Both the position numbers and the translations under genes were made by a program. From positions 1-64,000 of the forward strand of contig UCMT01000001.1 in the NCBI GenBank assembly GCA_900473795.1: 64,000 nucleotides of DNA. The letters are read 5' to 3'. This DNA comes from Hyphomicrobiales bacterium (GTDB lineage: Bacteria > Pseudomonadota > Alphaproteobacteria > Rhizobiales > Rhizobiaceae). Positions 9,316 through 18,238 of this stretch are shown here, in pieces; positions within the stretch are counted from its first letter, which is position 1, and every line of letters starts with the position of its first letter. The notes beneath the pieces were generated by a model that saw only the letters and a program-made list of their open reading frames with translations, searched no databases and was not told the DNA's origin.

Positions 9316-10359
9316 ATGATTGCCTTTCTCACCCGCACCCGGCAAAGAGGTCGGATGGATCTGACAGATTGGCTCGCCTGGGGCTGGGCCATTCTGGGCA
9401 CACTGGTCGTTGCCATTCCGGTCACCTGGGCCGTCATCTCCTCCCTGAAAACGGAAGCCGAGATCAATTCCTTCCCGCCGGCGCTCGTTCCGCGCGCAGC
9501 GCAGACAATCACCGTCGAGGGCCAGGCAAAGCCCTTGTCGGTCTGGGTACGCAAGGCGCCCGACGGCAGTGAGCAGACGGTGGCGCTGGTTCGCCGCATC
9601 GGTTTGTCCGCGACGGTGGTGGATCCGGCCAAGCCGGCGGAAACATTCCGCGTTCCGGTGTCGGAGCTCAGCCAGCTCAAGGAGTTCCATCTTCAGTGGT
9701 CGAACTATACCGAGCCGCTGAAGCAGTTCAATTTCCTCCGTTATCTCTGGAACACCGTGTTCGTCACGGTGGTTGCCACGGCTTTGACGCTGTTCTTGAA
9801 TTCTCTGACCGCCTTTGCGCTGTCGAAATACCGGTTCGCCGGCCGCAGCGCCGTGTTCGCACTCATTCTGTCGACCATGATGATCCCGCTTTCAGTGATC
9901 ATGGTGCCCGCCTTCATGGTGATTGTCGGGCTCAATCTCGCGGACAATCTCTGGGGTGTGATCCTGTCGACCGTTTCGACGCCGACCGGCGTCTTCCTGC
10001 TGCGCCAATATATGTTGACCATTCCCGACGATTTGATCGAGGCTGCCCGGGTGGACGCAGCCTCCGAATTCCGCATCTACTGGCGCATCGTGCTGCCGCT
10101 CTGCGCCCCGGCGCTGGCGGTTCTTGCCATCTTCTCGGTGATCTGGCGCTGGAACGATTTCCTCTGGCCGCTGATCGTTCTGTCGAGCCCCGACAACTAC
10201 ACGCTGCAGATCGGGCTCAACTCCCTGCAGGGCCAGTTCAACGTGCAATGGCACTACATTCTGGCAATGACGGTCGTTACCTTGCTGCCGGTAACCGTGG
10301 TATTCCTCTTCCTGCAGAAATATATCACCGAAGGTGTGGCCAGCAGCGGAGTGAAATGA
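9316..10359 (+). CDS. CUT1 ABC permease, MalG/TogN-like, with periplasmic insert
   Basis: Second permease subunit, 347 residues. The first membrane span (~residues 23-43) is separated from the second (~145) by about 100 residues of hydrophilic, beta-rich sequence (TITVEGQAKPLSVWVRK...), longer than in MalG of sugar importers such as maltose. From memory, this insert is shared by pectic-oligosaccharide permeases of rhizobia. The EAA motif is EAARVDAASEFRIYW (~240). One base separates it from the upstream permease and four from the LacI gene. Confidence 0.93.
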   Translation: MIAFLTRTRQRGRMDLTDWLAWGWAILGTLVVAIPVTWAVISSLKTEAEINSFPPALVPRAAQTITVEGQAKPLSVWVRKAPDGSEQTVALVRRIGLSATVVDPAKPAETFRVPVSELSQLKEFHLQWSNYTEPLKQFNFLRYLWNTVFVTVVATALTLFLNSLTAFALSKYRFAGRSAVFALILSTMMIPLSVIMVPAFMVIVGLNLADNLWGVILSTVSTPTGVFLLRQYMLTIPDDLIEAARVDAASEFRIYWRIVLPLCAPALAVLAIFSVIWRWNDFLWPLIVLSSPDNYTLQIGLNSLQGQFNVQWHYILAMTVVTLLPVTVVFLFLQKYITEGVASSGVK

Positions 10360-10363
10360 CCTC

Positions 10364-11389
10364 GTGAGCATCAAGAAGATAGCGGAACAGAGCGGCGTCT
10401 CGGTCAGCACGGTCAGCCATGTGCTGAACGGGACCGCGAAGATTTCCGAAGGCGTGCGCGAGCGCGTGATGACGATCGCGCGCGAAAGCGGATATCTCGA
10501 TTCGCGCATCCGCCGGGCCATGCAGCCGACGCTGAAGTCGGTCATGCTCGTGGCGTCGGCCGACATGCTGCCGCAGAACGACACGAACTATGTTTCCTGG
10601 ACCATCCTGGAAAGCCTGCGAAAGGAATGTGCGGCACGCGGCGTCCAGATCAAGCCACTGGTGACCGAGGGAAAACGACTTAGTCCTGGCCCGGTGTTGA
10701 GCCGGATCAGGGAGATGCAGTCTGACGGGATTATCGTCTATTTCGACGAGAATCCGGAGCTGCTCGAAGCCGTGTCCCGACTCGATCGACCGGCATTGCT
10801 TTTGGCGGGACAGGATCCGACGATGCGGGTCGGATCCGTTGGCATCGGCAACCGCTATGGCGCGCGCCTCGGGGTGCAACATCTGCTCGATCTCGGCCAC
10901 CGCAATATCGCCCTGGTCGGCTGGCCGGGGCGATACACGATCCGTCAGCGCCAGGACGGTTACAGCGAGGCGATCCGCGATCATGAGGCGATCGGCGCGC
11001 GTGGCTCTATCATCATGATCGACAGTTTCGAGCCGGAGGAGGCGGCGCACAGCATGCGGCGCTGGCTGGAGGAGAATGGTGGTCTCGGCGACCTCACCGC
11101 CATGTTCTGCCTTGCCGATAACATCGCCATCGGCGTCATCCAGGCCTTGAAGGAGAAGGGTTTCCGGGTTCCGCAGGATGTCTCGGTGCTTGGTTTCGAC
11201 GATATCCTGCGCGGCCAGATGATGGACCCGCCGCTTTCCACGGTCCATGCGCCGCTCGCTCAAATCGGCCGCATGGCGCTCGATGAAATGGAATACTGCC
11301 TGCGGACCCTCGGCGAGCAACTGCCCGCACGCCGCGTGGAACTTGGCTGCACCATCGTCGAGCGGGGATCATGTGCACCGATTCGGTAA
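10364..11389 (+). CDS. LacI-family transcriptional regulator of the pectin locus
   Basis: A 341-residue repressor with an N-terminal LacI helix-turn-helix (KKIAEQSGVSVSTVSHVLNG, first 21 residues) and a periplasmic-binding-protein-like effector domain. Starts with GTG at 10364, four bases after the permease stop, and closes the rightward operon. It is the obvious candidate to bind the two ATGAAA-N4-TTTCAT sites at 3361 and 3479 and to respond to an unsaturated uronate or KDG-type effector; both are inferences from position and operator geometry. Confidence 0.92.
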   Translation: MSIKKIAEQSGVSVSTVSHVLNGTAKISEGVRERVMTIARESGYLDSRIRRAMQPTLKSVMLVASADMLPQNDTNYVSWTILESLRKECAARGVQIKPLVTEGKRLSPGPVLSRIREMQSDGIIVYFDENPELLEAVSRLDRPALLLAGQDPTMRVGSVGIGNRYGARLGVQHLLDLGHRNIALVGWPGRYTIRQRQDGYSEAIRDHEAIGARGSIIMIDSFEPEEAAHSMRRWLEENGGLGDLTAMFCLADNIAIGVIQALKEKGFRVPQDVSVLGFDDILRGQMMDPPLSTVHAPLAQIGRMALDEMEYCLRTLGEQLPARRVELGCTIVERGSCAPIR

Positions 11390-11481
11390 GCCAGCGACCC
11401 TGCGGAGGACCTTGACACCCTGAAGTCTGTTCGGCTGCCGGCAGGCGTCGAGCTAATTCTGTTGATGGCGCCGGATGCGGT

Positions 11482-12135
11482 TCAGCGCGGCGTGCGTGCA
11501 GCCCAAAGAGCCCCACGTTCGAAGATCCTCCGCATCTGCGGCACCTCGAACTCATCGGCCGTGTGTCCGAGTGCGCTGTAAAAGACCCGGCCCGCGCCAT
11601 ACCGGCGCTTCCAGACGACCGGCATGACGACGCCCTTGATGAAGTCGAGATGCTCGCCGGTAAAGGTCGTCGTTGCCAGCACTTCGTTTTCGGGATCGAC
11701 GTGCATGTAATATTGCTCGGACCGGTATGGGAAGCTGCCGATACCCTCGACGATGGGATCCAGCGGCTCGGCGATGTCGATCCGGTAGTCGATGATATTG
11801 CCCGGGTGCGCGACCCATTGTCCGCCCGTCATGAACTGGTACTCCGGTTCATTTCGGAAACTGTCGCACATGGTGCCATGAAAGCCGGCGAGTCCTGTGC
11901 CGTTTCGCACGGCACGTGTCAGATTGTCGAGCTCCGGCTTCTCGATCGTCGACATCGTCACCACCGGTACGATGAGGTCGAGGCCGTCGATGGCTGGATC
12001 GGTGAGCACCGAGGTGCCTTGTTCGATCCGAACCTCAAAGCCGTTGTCCGACAGGATGTCCTTGACGACATTCGCGCTTCGCTCTGGAGTATGGCCTTCC
12101 CAGCCGCCCCAGAAGATCAGGGCCTTCTTGTGCAT
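11482..12135 (-). CDS. thuA: ThuA-like protein (trehalose-utilisation / glutamine-amidotransferase fold)
   Basis: A 217-residue ThuA-family protein, recognisable from ALIFWGGWEGHTP at the N-terminus, VPVVTMSTIE, the LAGFHGTMCDSF nucleophile-elbow-like segment with Cys, and SALGHTADEF near the C-terminus. In rhizobia ThuA and ThuB act in intracellular catabolism of trehalose and related disaccharides through 3-keto derivatives. The gene follows the ThuB-like oxidoreductase after a 9-base gap on the same strand. Here the pair is not joined to the ThuEFGK-like importer, which lies 7 kb away, so a different sugar substrate for this copy is possible. Confidence 0.82.
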   Translation of the reverse strand: MHKKALIFWGGWEGHTPERSANVVKDILSDNGFEVRIEQGTSVLTDPAIDGLDLIVPVVTMSTIEKPELDNLTRAVRNGTGLAGFHGTMCDSFRNEPEYQFMTGGQWVAHPGNIIDYRIDIAEPLDPIVEGIGSFPYRSEQYYMHVDPENEVLATTTFTGEHLDFIKGVVMPVVWKRRYGAGRVFYSALGHTADEFEVPQMRRIFERGALWAARTPR

Positions 12136-12144
12136 GATGCGCTC

Positions 12145-13242
12145 CTATTCCAGAATGCCAAATGGCAGGTCCGTGCGCATGGGCTCAGGGCGTGCGCAGC
12201 TGTACGTCAGTTCGATGCGGCGCCCAGCGCTCGCGGAATGCAGGATCGATTCCATGATCTCAAGGACGTGCAGCGAGATGTCCTGGTTGGCGCGATGTTG
12301 CCGGTTCGAAACAATGGCTTCCGCCATGTCGGCTAGGCCGAGAATGCGGTAATTGCCGTCGCCATAGGGATGGATCTGCTGGGCGACAGTCCAGTCTTCC
12401 TTGCGATGGGCCGTCTTCACTTCGCCTTCGAACCTGTTTGGGTCGGGCACGATCATCGAGCCGGTGGTGCCGTAGAGCTCGATATGATTGTGATCATGTT
12501 TCCAGACGTCAAAGCTGGTGGTCAGCGATATGGCGGCCCCGCTTTCGAACTCCAGCAACCCGGAGACGTGTGTCGCCACCTCAACCTCGATCCTCTGGCC
12601 CTCCCGTGGGCCGGAGCCGATCGAGCGGGAATCGTATGCAGATTTCGCCTGCCCGACAACGGACTTCACCGGTCCGAGAAGGTTGACGAGGCAGGTTAGA
12701 TAATACGGTCCCATGTCCATCAGCGGACCGCCACCCGGCTTGTAGTAGAAGTCGGGATTGGGATGCCAGAGCTCGTGGCCGGGAACCTGCATGAAGGCGG
12801 AGCCGGCCACAACCGCTCCAATGACGCCGCCGTCAATCAGCCGTCTCGCGGTCTGGTGGGACCCGCCCAGGAAGGTGTCCGGCGCGCAGCCGACCCTCAC
12901 GTTTTTCTCCCTGGCGGCCGAGACCAGGCGTTCCGCATCGGTGAGCGTGGTCGCGAGCGGCTTCTCGGAATAGACATGCTTGCCGTGTGCCACGGCCTGC
13001 AGCCCCACTTGTACGTGGTTCTGGGGCGTCGTGAGGTTCAGGACGATCTCGATCCTCGGATCCGCAAGCAACGCCTCCAACGGCAAGGCGCTCAGGCCAA
13101 AGGCCGCGGCTTTGGCTTCCGCCGCAGAAGGATTGATGTCTGCGACGCTGATGATGTCGAGAACCGGAAAGCCGGGGGAAGCCGTGAGATATGCATCCGA
13201 GATATTGCCGCAGCCAACGATGCCGATACCAATTTTCCGCAT
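12145..13242 (-). CDS. Gfo/Idh/MocA oxidoreductase (ThuB-like)
   Basis: NAD(P)-dependent sugar oxidoreductase of 365 residues. The start at 13242 puts the Rossmann motif IGIGIVGCGNIS at residues 3-14 and is preceded by a purine-rich GGGAAG; a longer frame to 13266 is possible. The EKPL motif (SEKPLATT, about residue 93) that carries the family's catalytic Lys is intact. Paired with thuA and so probably acting on the same sugar, as ThuB does in Sinorhizobium; the precise substrate cannot be read from sequence. Confidence 0.85.
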   Translation of the reverse strand: MRKIGIGIVGCGNISDAYLTASPGFPVLDIISVADINPSAAEAKAAAFGLSALPLEALLADPRIEIVLNLTTPQNHVQVGLQAVAHGKHVYSEKPLATTLTDAERLVSAAREKNVRVGCAPDTFLGGSHQTARRLIDGGVIGAVVAGSAFMQVPGHELWHPNPDFYYKPGGGPLMDMGPYYLTCLVNLLGPVKSVVGQAKSAYDSRSIGSGPREGQRIEVEVATHVSGLLEFESGAAISLTTSFDVWKHDHNHIELYGTTGSMIVPDPNRFEGEVKTAHRKEDWTVAQQIHPYGDGNYRILGLADMAEAIVSNRQHRANQDISLHVLEIMESILHSASAGRRIELTYSCARPEPMRTDLPFGILE

Positions 13243-13410
13243 TGCTTCTTCCCTGCTCTGGACCAATCCGAAAGATCATGGATGCCGGTCTCCAGCCATC
13301 CTTGGCACGAGATGGATGGCAAAGGCGACTGTGAAGTTCAGTTCGACAGCATAGCCGCACGATCGCCAAACGTGTTGCGATGCTGACACTGTCTCTGCAT
13401 GGCAATTGTA

Positions 13411-14319
13411 TCAACCACGTGTCAGCCATCGAAAGCCACCGACGACCGCCATGGCGAGAAGGGGCCAAACCGCCCAGAATGTTCCCTGCCACGACAAGAG
13501 ATTGATCGCGATTATGCCGAGCACGACAACAGCAAAGCCGGCAATGCGCTTATCGATGCGGTTCTGGGCCCGAACCCAGATCATCGCCGCCAGGAAGGCA
13601 AAGGCAAGAAGCGGCCAGGGAGCCCACAAGACGCCGTCCCAGGTCAGCAAGTTGATGGCAACCACAGCCACAGCGGCCACGGCGAGTAGAGCAGGTATCC
13701 TGCGTGCTCTCGCGCCGGCTGGCTGGCGGGGTTTCGTCTGGGCGGCCGCCGGATGCTGTATTATTGCTGCAGCCGGGGGCGATACTGCGGCCGCGTCATC
13801 GCCGATGCGCACGGCATAACTCGGCACAGCATCTTCGATATTTTTCACCGCCAATGGCCCAAGGAACTCGAACCCGACAGCCACCTTGTTGCGGACTTGG
13901 TCGTAGACGGTATTCGAGATCACAATCCCGCCGGCGGCAGCCGACGCCTGTAGTCGCGCGGCCACGTTGACTCCATCCCCATAGATATCGTCTCCGTCGA
14001 CAATCACATCTCCAAGGTTGATGCCGATGCGAAACAGCATGCGCCCGTCCGCCGGTCGCGCAGCGTTCATGCCGGCCAGCTCGTTTTGAACGTCCACGGC
14101 CGCCCGCACTGCCTCGACGACGCTGGGAAACTCGGCGATCAACCCGTCGCCCCAGGTATTGATTACCCGTCCGCCGTGCGAGCCGATCAGGCGCGACATC
14201 GCATCGCGATACCGCTTCAGCATCGCCAATGTGCCTTCCTCGTCCGCGCCCATCAAGCGCGAATAATCCTGCACGTCGGCGGAAAAGATGGTCGTCAGCT
14301 TGCGTCGCGTTTCGCTCAT
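13411..14319 (-). CDS. class III adenylate/guanylate cyclase with duplicated C-terminal membrane segment
   Basis: Signalling cyclase of 302 residues. The catalytic domain occupies about residues 1-175, with both metal-binding Asp visible (TTIFSADVQDYSRLM and TWGDGLIAEFPS) and the DIYGDGVNVAARLQ segment typical of the rhizobial class III enzymes. After a Pro/Ala-rich linker the tail has four hydrophobic spans arranged as two similar halves, AINLLTWDGVLWAPWPLL and AINLLSWQGTFWAVWPLL, so the membrane module arose by tandem duplication (2TM-type). Start at 14319 is preferred over 14346. Product nucleotide and ligand are unknown. It stands alone. Confidence 0.85.
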   Translation of the reverse strand: MSETRRKLTTIFSADVQDYSRLMGADEEGTLAMLKRYRDAMSRLIGSHGGRVINTWGDGLIAEFPSVVEAVRAAVDVQNELAGMNAARPADGRMLFRIGINLGDVIVDGDDIYGDGVNVAARLQASAAAGGIVISNTVYDQVRNKVAVGFEFLGPLAVKNIEDAVPSYAVRIGDDAAAVSPPAAAIIQHPAAAQTKPRQPAGARARRIPALLAVAAVAVVAINLLTWDGVLWAPWPLLAFAFLAAMIWVRAQNRIDKRIAGFAVVVLGIIAINLLSWQGTFWAVWPLLAMAVVGGFRWLTRG

Positions 14320-14499
14320 GGTGTCTCGCAGCGCTCCCTGGTTCAATCAGTGAATCTAACCCGATCTCATCCCAATGCATATTCGAGATTGCACCGAATG
14401 TGAAACGGATGAACGCTGAATGGCGGCTGGCATGTCGATGCAAGAGGACGGTCAGTTGGGCGGCAGAGGCAGCTTACCAAGCCGGCCAGAGTCTTGCCT

Positions 14500-14829
14500 T
14501 TATCGGTTTGTCGGGATGTGCCGCGGATGCTCTCTCAACGGAACGGTTTCCGTCTCCTCGAGCCAACGGATAATCGCATCGAAGCCGTGCTGCGCGACCT
14601 GTTTTGCGACGCGCAAGCTTTCTCCGTTGAGATCGCAGGCCATTGCAATTTCCTTCCAGTCGAGCTTGCCGGCGTTCTGCGGCGGCTTTTCTCGCCGCGT
14701 GACGAAGCCAAGCATGTAGCTCCGGAGATTTTCGTGGTCGTGGCTCGCTAGCGTGCAGGCGAGACGCAGATCGCAAAAGGATGAAATTTTCTGACGAAAA
14801 ACGGAAGGAGAGGCGGGGAGGCGGGGCAT
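14500..14829 (-). pseudogene. probable N-terminal fragment of a large tyrosine recombinase
   Basis: A 109-residue frame opening MPRLPASPSVFRQKISSFCD and containing LRSYMLGFVTRREKPP and KLDWKEIAMACDL. From memory this matches the N-terminal domain of long site-specific integrases of Rhizobium plasmids; a catalytic Arg-His-Arg-Tyr core is absent because the frame stops after LREHPRHIPTNR. Most likely a truncated remnant of a mobile element next to the cyclase gene. An independent small protein is the alternative. A homology search would settle it. Confidence 0.45.
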
Positions 14830-15023
14830 GGCATTCACAACTCGATTAGTGTGCATATCCGACAAGATGCCGGGGCACGGGCAGCTAATGGAATTGCGTT
14901 AATGAAAGGTTGCCTTCGGCGCGAACGCGTTGATTTCTCTAAACCCGTCGAGCGGGTGGTCCATTTTTGTCGTGGCCCGAGACTGGAGCCTCGTCCTCCG
15001 GGTTGGAGGCCATCGCAGTCCCC

Positions 15024-15051
15024 GCCCGCCGCGCCCGTGCGGCGGGCTTTT
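15024..15051 (+). terminator. strong rho-independent terminator with no protein gene upstream
   Basis: Nine-base perfect arms 15024-15032 (GCCCGCCGC) and 15039-15047 around a six-base loop, followed directly by TTTT on the plus strand. No plus-strand protein gene precedes it, which points to a short non-coding transcript ending here. On the minus strand it sits 24 bases past the SPW stop codon and could also serve that gene, but there the hairpin is followed by GGGG, not T. Confidence 0.75.
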
Positions 15052-15074
15052 GCAGTCATGTCCCGCGTTCAGGC

Positions 15075-15434
15075 TCAGGCGTGAGCGTGGGGATGATGAT
15101 GATCCCAGACTGCCCAAAGCGATACGACCGCAACGAGCAACCCAAGCAGGACATTCGTCCACATCACATTCATGTTGGCCGCAAAGCCGAGCAACCAAGG
15201 GGATGCGGCCAGCCAGAGACCGAGTACCAGATTGACCCATTCTTCCCATTCGGCGAATGCCGAAATTGCCGCGACCGCCAGCCCGCCGAGCAGAAGCCCG
15301 ACGATCCATGCGTTCCAGCTCGGCGTGGCTTCGGCCGCAAAGCCGATGACCCACGGCGAGACGAACACGCATGCCGCCAAGACCAGATTGGCCCAGTCCT
15401 GTACCTTCTTTCCTTCCATCAAAGCGTTTGGCAT
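15075..15434 (-). CDS. SPW-repeat membrane protein
   Basis: A 119-residue integral membrane protein with two SPW repeats, each a WANLVLA/WVNLVLG segment, a short span and SPWVIGF or SPWLLGF, giving four predicted membrane segments in a duplicated 2+2 arrangement. The His-rich C-terminus (WDHHHPHAHA) could bind metal. The start at 15434 has GGGAGG seven bases upstream, better than the longer frame. Role unknown; such proteins are common in rhizobial stress regions. Confidence 0.88.
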   Translation of the reverse strand: MPNALMEGKKVQDWANLVLAACVFVSPWVIGFAAEATPSWNAWIVGLLLGGLAVAAISAFAEWEEWVNLVLGLWLAASPWLLGFAANMNVMWTNVLLGLLVAVVSLWAVWDHHHPHAHA

Positions 15435-15856
15435 GTCAGACCTCCCAGTCTGAAGTTTAGATAAAGTATTATATCGCGTGAACGGCATGTTTAACAATAA
15501 AATAAATTTCCAGTGAGGAGGCCGTCAAGAGATGATGGGACCGGATTCTCGCCACTGCGCAGTCGCGAGGTGTCTTGAGCAACTCTTTCAAATGACAATT
15601 TTTAACGAGGCAAAAATTTACACTGGATCCGCCTTATGCAGCGATCATCGCTGGCGAAAAGGTTGTTCCATGACATCTCCTTGGCCGTCGTTCATCTGTA
15701 GGAGCAAAGGTTCGACTGTCTCACATGTCGGCTTTCCGACTTGGGCATGAGGCTGTCGCCGATCTTCTCGTCTTATTGCCGGCGCTATAGGAAATGAAGC
15801 GGACCTTGGCAGCCGCTTTGTTCGGCGTGTTTGCAGAGCTTCAAGGGCGTTATCCG
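15435..15856. other. 422-base gap between the SPW gene and mur
   Basis: AT-richer intergenic stretch that must hold the SPW promoter. It contains a perfect 15-base palindrome, CAGCGAT-C-ATCGCTG, at 15639-15653, not followed by a T-run on either strand. I found no convincing coding frame; the frames present lack ribosome binding sites and recognisable motifs. Confidence 0.5.
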
Positions 15857-16285
15857 TCAGTGCTTGCGCTTGCGGCAATAGAGTTCCAGCCGGTGACGCA
15901 CGAGGTCGTAGCCGAGTTCTGCCGCGATCTCCGCCTGCAATTGCTCGATCTTGTCGGAGCGGAATTCGATAACCGCACCGGTATCGATGTCGATCAGGTG
16001 ATCGTGGTGTGGGGCATCCGCGGTTTCGAAGCGGGCGGTGGCGCTTTCGAAGGCGTGGCGTTGCACGACGCCCTGTTGTTCGAGCGCCGACAGCGTCCTG
16101 TAGACCGTCGAAAGCGAGACGGTTGCATCGATTTCTTTTGCCCGACGGTGCAGTTCGCTGGCATCCGGGTGGTCTTCGGCAACGGCGAGAATCTTCAGGA
16201 TTGCGGCGCGCTGGCGCGTTACCCGCACGCCGCCGTCGCGCAGGACTCCCTCCAGTTCCTCGACCCGATTCTTGTTCTGTTTCAT
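15857..16285 (-). CDS. mur: Fur-family regulator, manganese-responsive Mur
   Basis: Metal-sensing repressor of 142 residues starting at the ATG 16283-16285 (MKQNKN); a TTG 18 bases upstream is less likely. The N-terminal winged helix contains VTRQRAAILK and STVYRTLSALEQQG; the dimerisation/metal domain has HHDHLIDIDTG (His-rich site) and a final HRLELYCRKRKH. It is divergent from sitABCD across 121 bases holding a Mur-type box. In rhizobia the Fur homologue next to sitABCD answers to Mn(II) rather than iron, so Mur is preferred over Fur on context. Confidence 0.88.
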   Translation of the reverse strand: MKQNKNRVEELEGVLRDGGVRVTRQRAAILKILAVAEDHPDASELHRRAKEIDATVSLSTVYRTLSALEQQGVVQRHAFESATARFETADAPHHDHLIDIDTGAVIEFRSDKIEQLQAEIAAELGYDLVRHRLELYCRKRKH

Positions 16286-16329
16286 GGGTTCAACACTAGC
16301 CAAGGGTAGCGGGTTTGAAAATAGCTAGT

Positions 16330-16350
16330 TGCGAATGGTTCTCATTTGCA
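16330..16350. promoter_or_regulatory. Mur-responsive palindrome in front of sitA
   Basis: A 21-bp dyad with half-sites TGCGAATG and CATTTGCA separated by five bases; seven of eight positions pair. It resembles the TGCAAATG-type Mur-responsive sequences described at rhizobial sit promoters. It lies immediately upstream of a TTGACT -35-like hexamer, so Mn-loaded Mur would occlude RNA polymerase. Confidence 0.8.
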
Positions 16351-16379
16351 TTGACTTATGCAGACCATTCGCCTAGTTC
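16351..16379 (+). promoter_or_regulatory. putative sigma-70 promoter of sitABCD
   Basis: TTGACT at 16351-16356, a 17-base spacer, then TAGTTC at 16374-16379 as a weak -10. The -35 abuts the Mur box. The predicted transcript would start about 20 bases before the sitA ATG at 16407. Confidence 0.45.
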
Positions 16380-16406
16380 TCTCACAGCAACATCAGGGAG
16401 TATGGA

Positions 16407-17306
16407 ATGATCGATCAGACGAGGCGCGCGATCCTGGCAGCGGCACTGGCAGCTTTCGCGCTCGTTCCCGGCGCTGTTTGGGCGCAGGAGAAATTCAAGG
16501 CCGTCACCACCTTCACGGTGATTGCAGACATGGCAAAGAACGTTGCGGGTGACGCTGCAATCGTCGAATCGATCACCAAGCCCGGTGCCGAAATCCACAA
16601 TTATCAGCCGACGCCACGCGATATCCTGAAGGCACATGATGCCAAGCTGATCTTGTGGAACGGCCTCAACCTGGAACTCTGGTTCGAGAAGTTCTTCCAG
16701 AACTTCGACGATATCCCCGGAGCCGTCGTGTCCGAGGGCGTCGAGCCGATGGGGATCGCCGAAGGACCCTATAGCGGTAAACCAAACCCGCATGCCTGGA
16801 TGTCGCCTTCGGCCGCGCTGATCTATGTCGACAATATCCGCAACGCCTTTGTGAAATATGACCCGGCCAATGCCGAGACCTACAAGGCCAATGCCGAAGC
16901 CTACAAGAAGAGGATCCAAGCGACGATCGAGCCCATCCGGGCTGAGATTGCCAAGATACCCGAGGCAAAGCGCTGGCTGGTCTCGAGCGAAGGGGCCTTC
17001 AGCTACCTGACGCGCGACTTCGGCCTGAAGGAACTTTATCTCTGGCCGATCAACGCCGACCAGCAAGGCACGCCGCAGCAGGTCCGCAAGGTGATTGATG
17101 CGGTTCGCGCCAACAATATCCCCGTCGTCTTTTCTGAAAGCACGATTTCCCCGGACCCTGCCCAGCAGGTCGCGCGCGAGACGGGGGCAAAATATGGCGG
17201 CGTGCTGTATGTTGATTCGCTCAGCGAAGCGGACGGTCCGGTTCCGACCTATGTCGACCTGTTGCGCGTGACGTCCGAAACCATCGCAAAAGGCCTTTCG
17301 CAATGA
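16407..17306 (+). CDS. sitA: manganese ABC transporter substrate-binding protein
   Basis: Periplasmic Mn(II) receptor, 299 residues, cluster A-I family. A signal peptide ([21 protein letters not shown]) precedes [14 protein letters not shown]. Candidate metal ligands are His in [11 protein letters not shown], His in [10 protein letters not shown], Glu in FSESTISPD and Asp in [10 protein letters not shown]. First gene of sitABCD; its stop overlaps the start of sitB by four bases. Expression should rise under Mn limitation through the box at 16330. Confidence 0.95.
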   Translation: MIDQTRRAILAAALAAFALVPGAVWAQEKFKAVTTFTVIADMAKNVAGDAAIVESITKPGAEIHNYQPTPRDILKAHDAKLILWNGLNLELWFEKFFQNFDDIPGAVVSEGVEPMGIAEGPYSGKPNPHAWMSPSAALIYVDNIRNAFVKYDPANAETYKANAEAYKKRIQATIEPIRAEIAKIPEAKRWLVSSEGAFSYLTRDFGLKELYLWPINADQQGTPQQVRKVIDAVRANNIPVVFSESTISPDPAQQVARETGAKYGGVLYVDSLSEADGPVPTYVDLLRVTSETIAKGLSQ

Positions 17307-18238
17307 ACCTTCAGGTCAAGGCGCGACAAGACGAAGTGGCGGCGTCGGGTGAAGCGGGTAGCGGCATCCGTGCCTCAGGTGTCACTGTCACCTATCGCAA
17401 CGGCCATCGCGCATTGCGCGATGCCTCGTTCGACATCCCGACCGGAACCATCACAGCATTGGTTGGCGTCAATGGCAGCGGCAAGTCGACCCTGTTCAAG
17501 GCGATCATGGGGTTTGCCCGGCTGGCGCGTGGAGAGATTTCCGTTCTCGGCCTTTCGGTGCCGGAAGCACTGAGGAAAAACCTCGTCGCCTACGTGCCCC
17601 AGGCCGAAGAGGTCGACTGGAACTTCCCGGTCCTTGTCGAGGACGTGGTGATGATGGGCCGCTATGGCCACATGAACATGCTGCGGATCCCCAAGAGAGC
17701 CGATCATGAGGCCGTTGAAGCCGCACTTGCCCGCGTCGGCATGAGCGACTTCCGCAAGCGCCAGATCGGCGAGCTTTCGGGTGGGCAGAAGAAACGCGTC
17801 TTCCTTGCCCGCGCGCTGGCGCAGGACGGCCGCGTCATCCTGCTTGATGAGCCCTTCACCGGCGTCGACGTGAAGACCGAGGACGCGATTATTCGCCTGT
17901 TGATCGGTTTGCGCGACGAAGGCAGGGTCATGCTGGTCTCCACCCACAACCTCGGCAGCGTGCCGGAATTCTGCGATCGTACTGTGCTTCTGAAGAATAC
18001 TGTGCTCGCTTACGGCCTGACCGACACCACGTTCACGCGCGAGAATCTCGAGCTCGCCTTCGGTGGCGTCCTTCGTCATTTCGTCCTGGGTGGCGAAAGC
18101 CTGCACGACGATGCCGATCCGCGCCAGCTTTCCGTCATCACCGACGATGAACGGCCGCTGGTCATGTACGGAGCAAAGGGTCAAATGGTGTCGCAGCCGG
18201 CGAAGCCCGAGACCGACCCGGAGGCGAACGGTAAATGA
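17303..18238 (+). CDS. sitB: manganese ABC transporter ATPase
   Basis: Cytosolic ATPase of the Mn importer, 311 residues. Walker A is GVNGSGKST, signature LSGGQKKR, Walker [10 protein letters not shown]-loop LVSTHN. A 20-residue N-terminal extension and a ~50-residue charged C-terminal tail flank the core domain. Coupled to sitA and sitC by ATGA overlaps on both sides. Confidence 0.95.
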   Translation: MNLQVKARQDEVAASGEAGSGIRASGVTVTYRNGHRALRDASFDIPTGTITALVGVNGSGKSTLFKAIMGFARLARGEISVLGLSVPEALRKNLVAYVPQAEEVDWNFPVLVEDVVMMGRYGHMNMLRIPKRADHEAVEAALARVGMSDFRKRQIGELSGGQKKRVFLARALAQDGRVILLDEPFTGVDVKTEDAIIRLLIGLRDEGRVMLVSTHNLGSVPEFCDRTVLLKNTVLAYGLTDTTFTRENLELAFGGVLRHFVLGGESLHDDADPRQLSVITDDERPLVMYGAKGQMVSQPAKPETDPEANGK

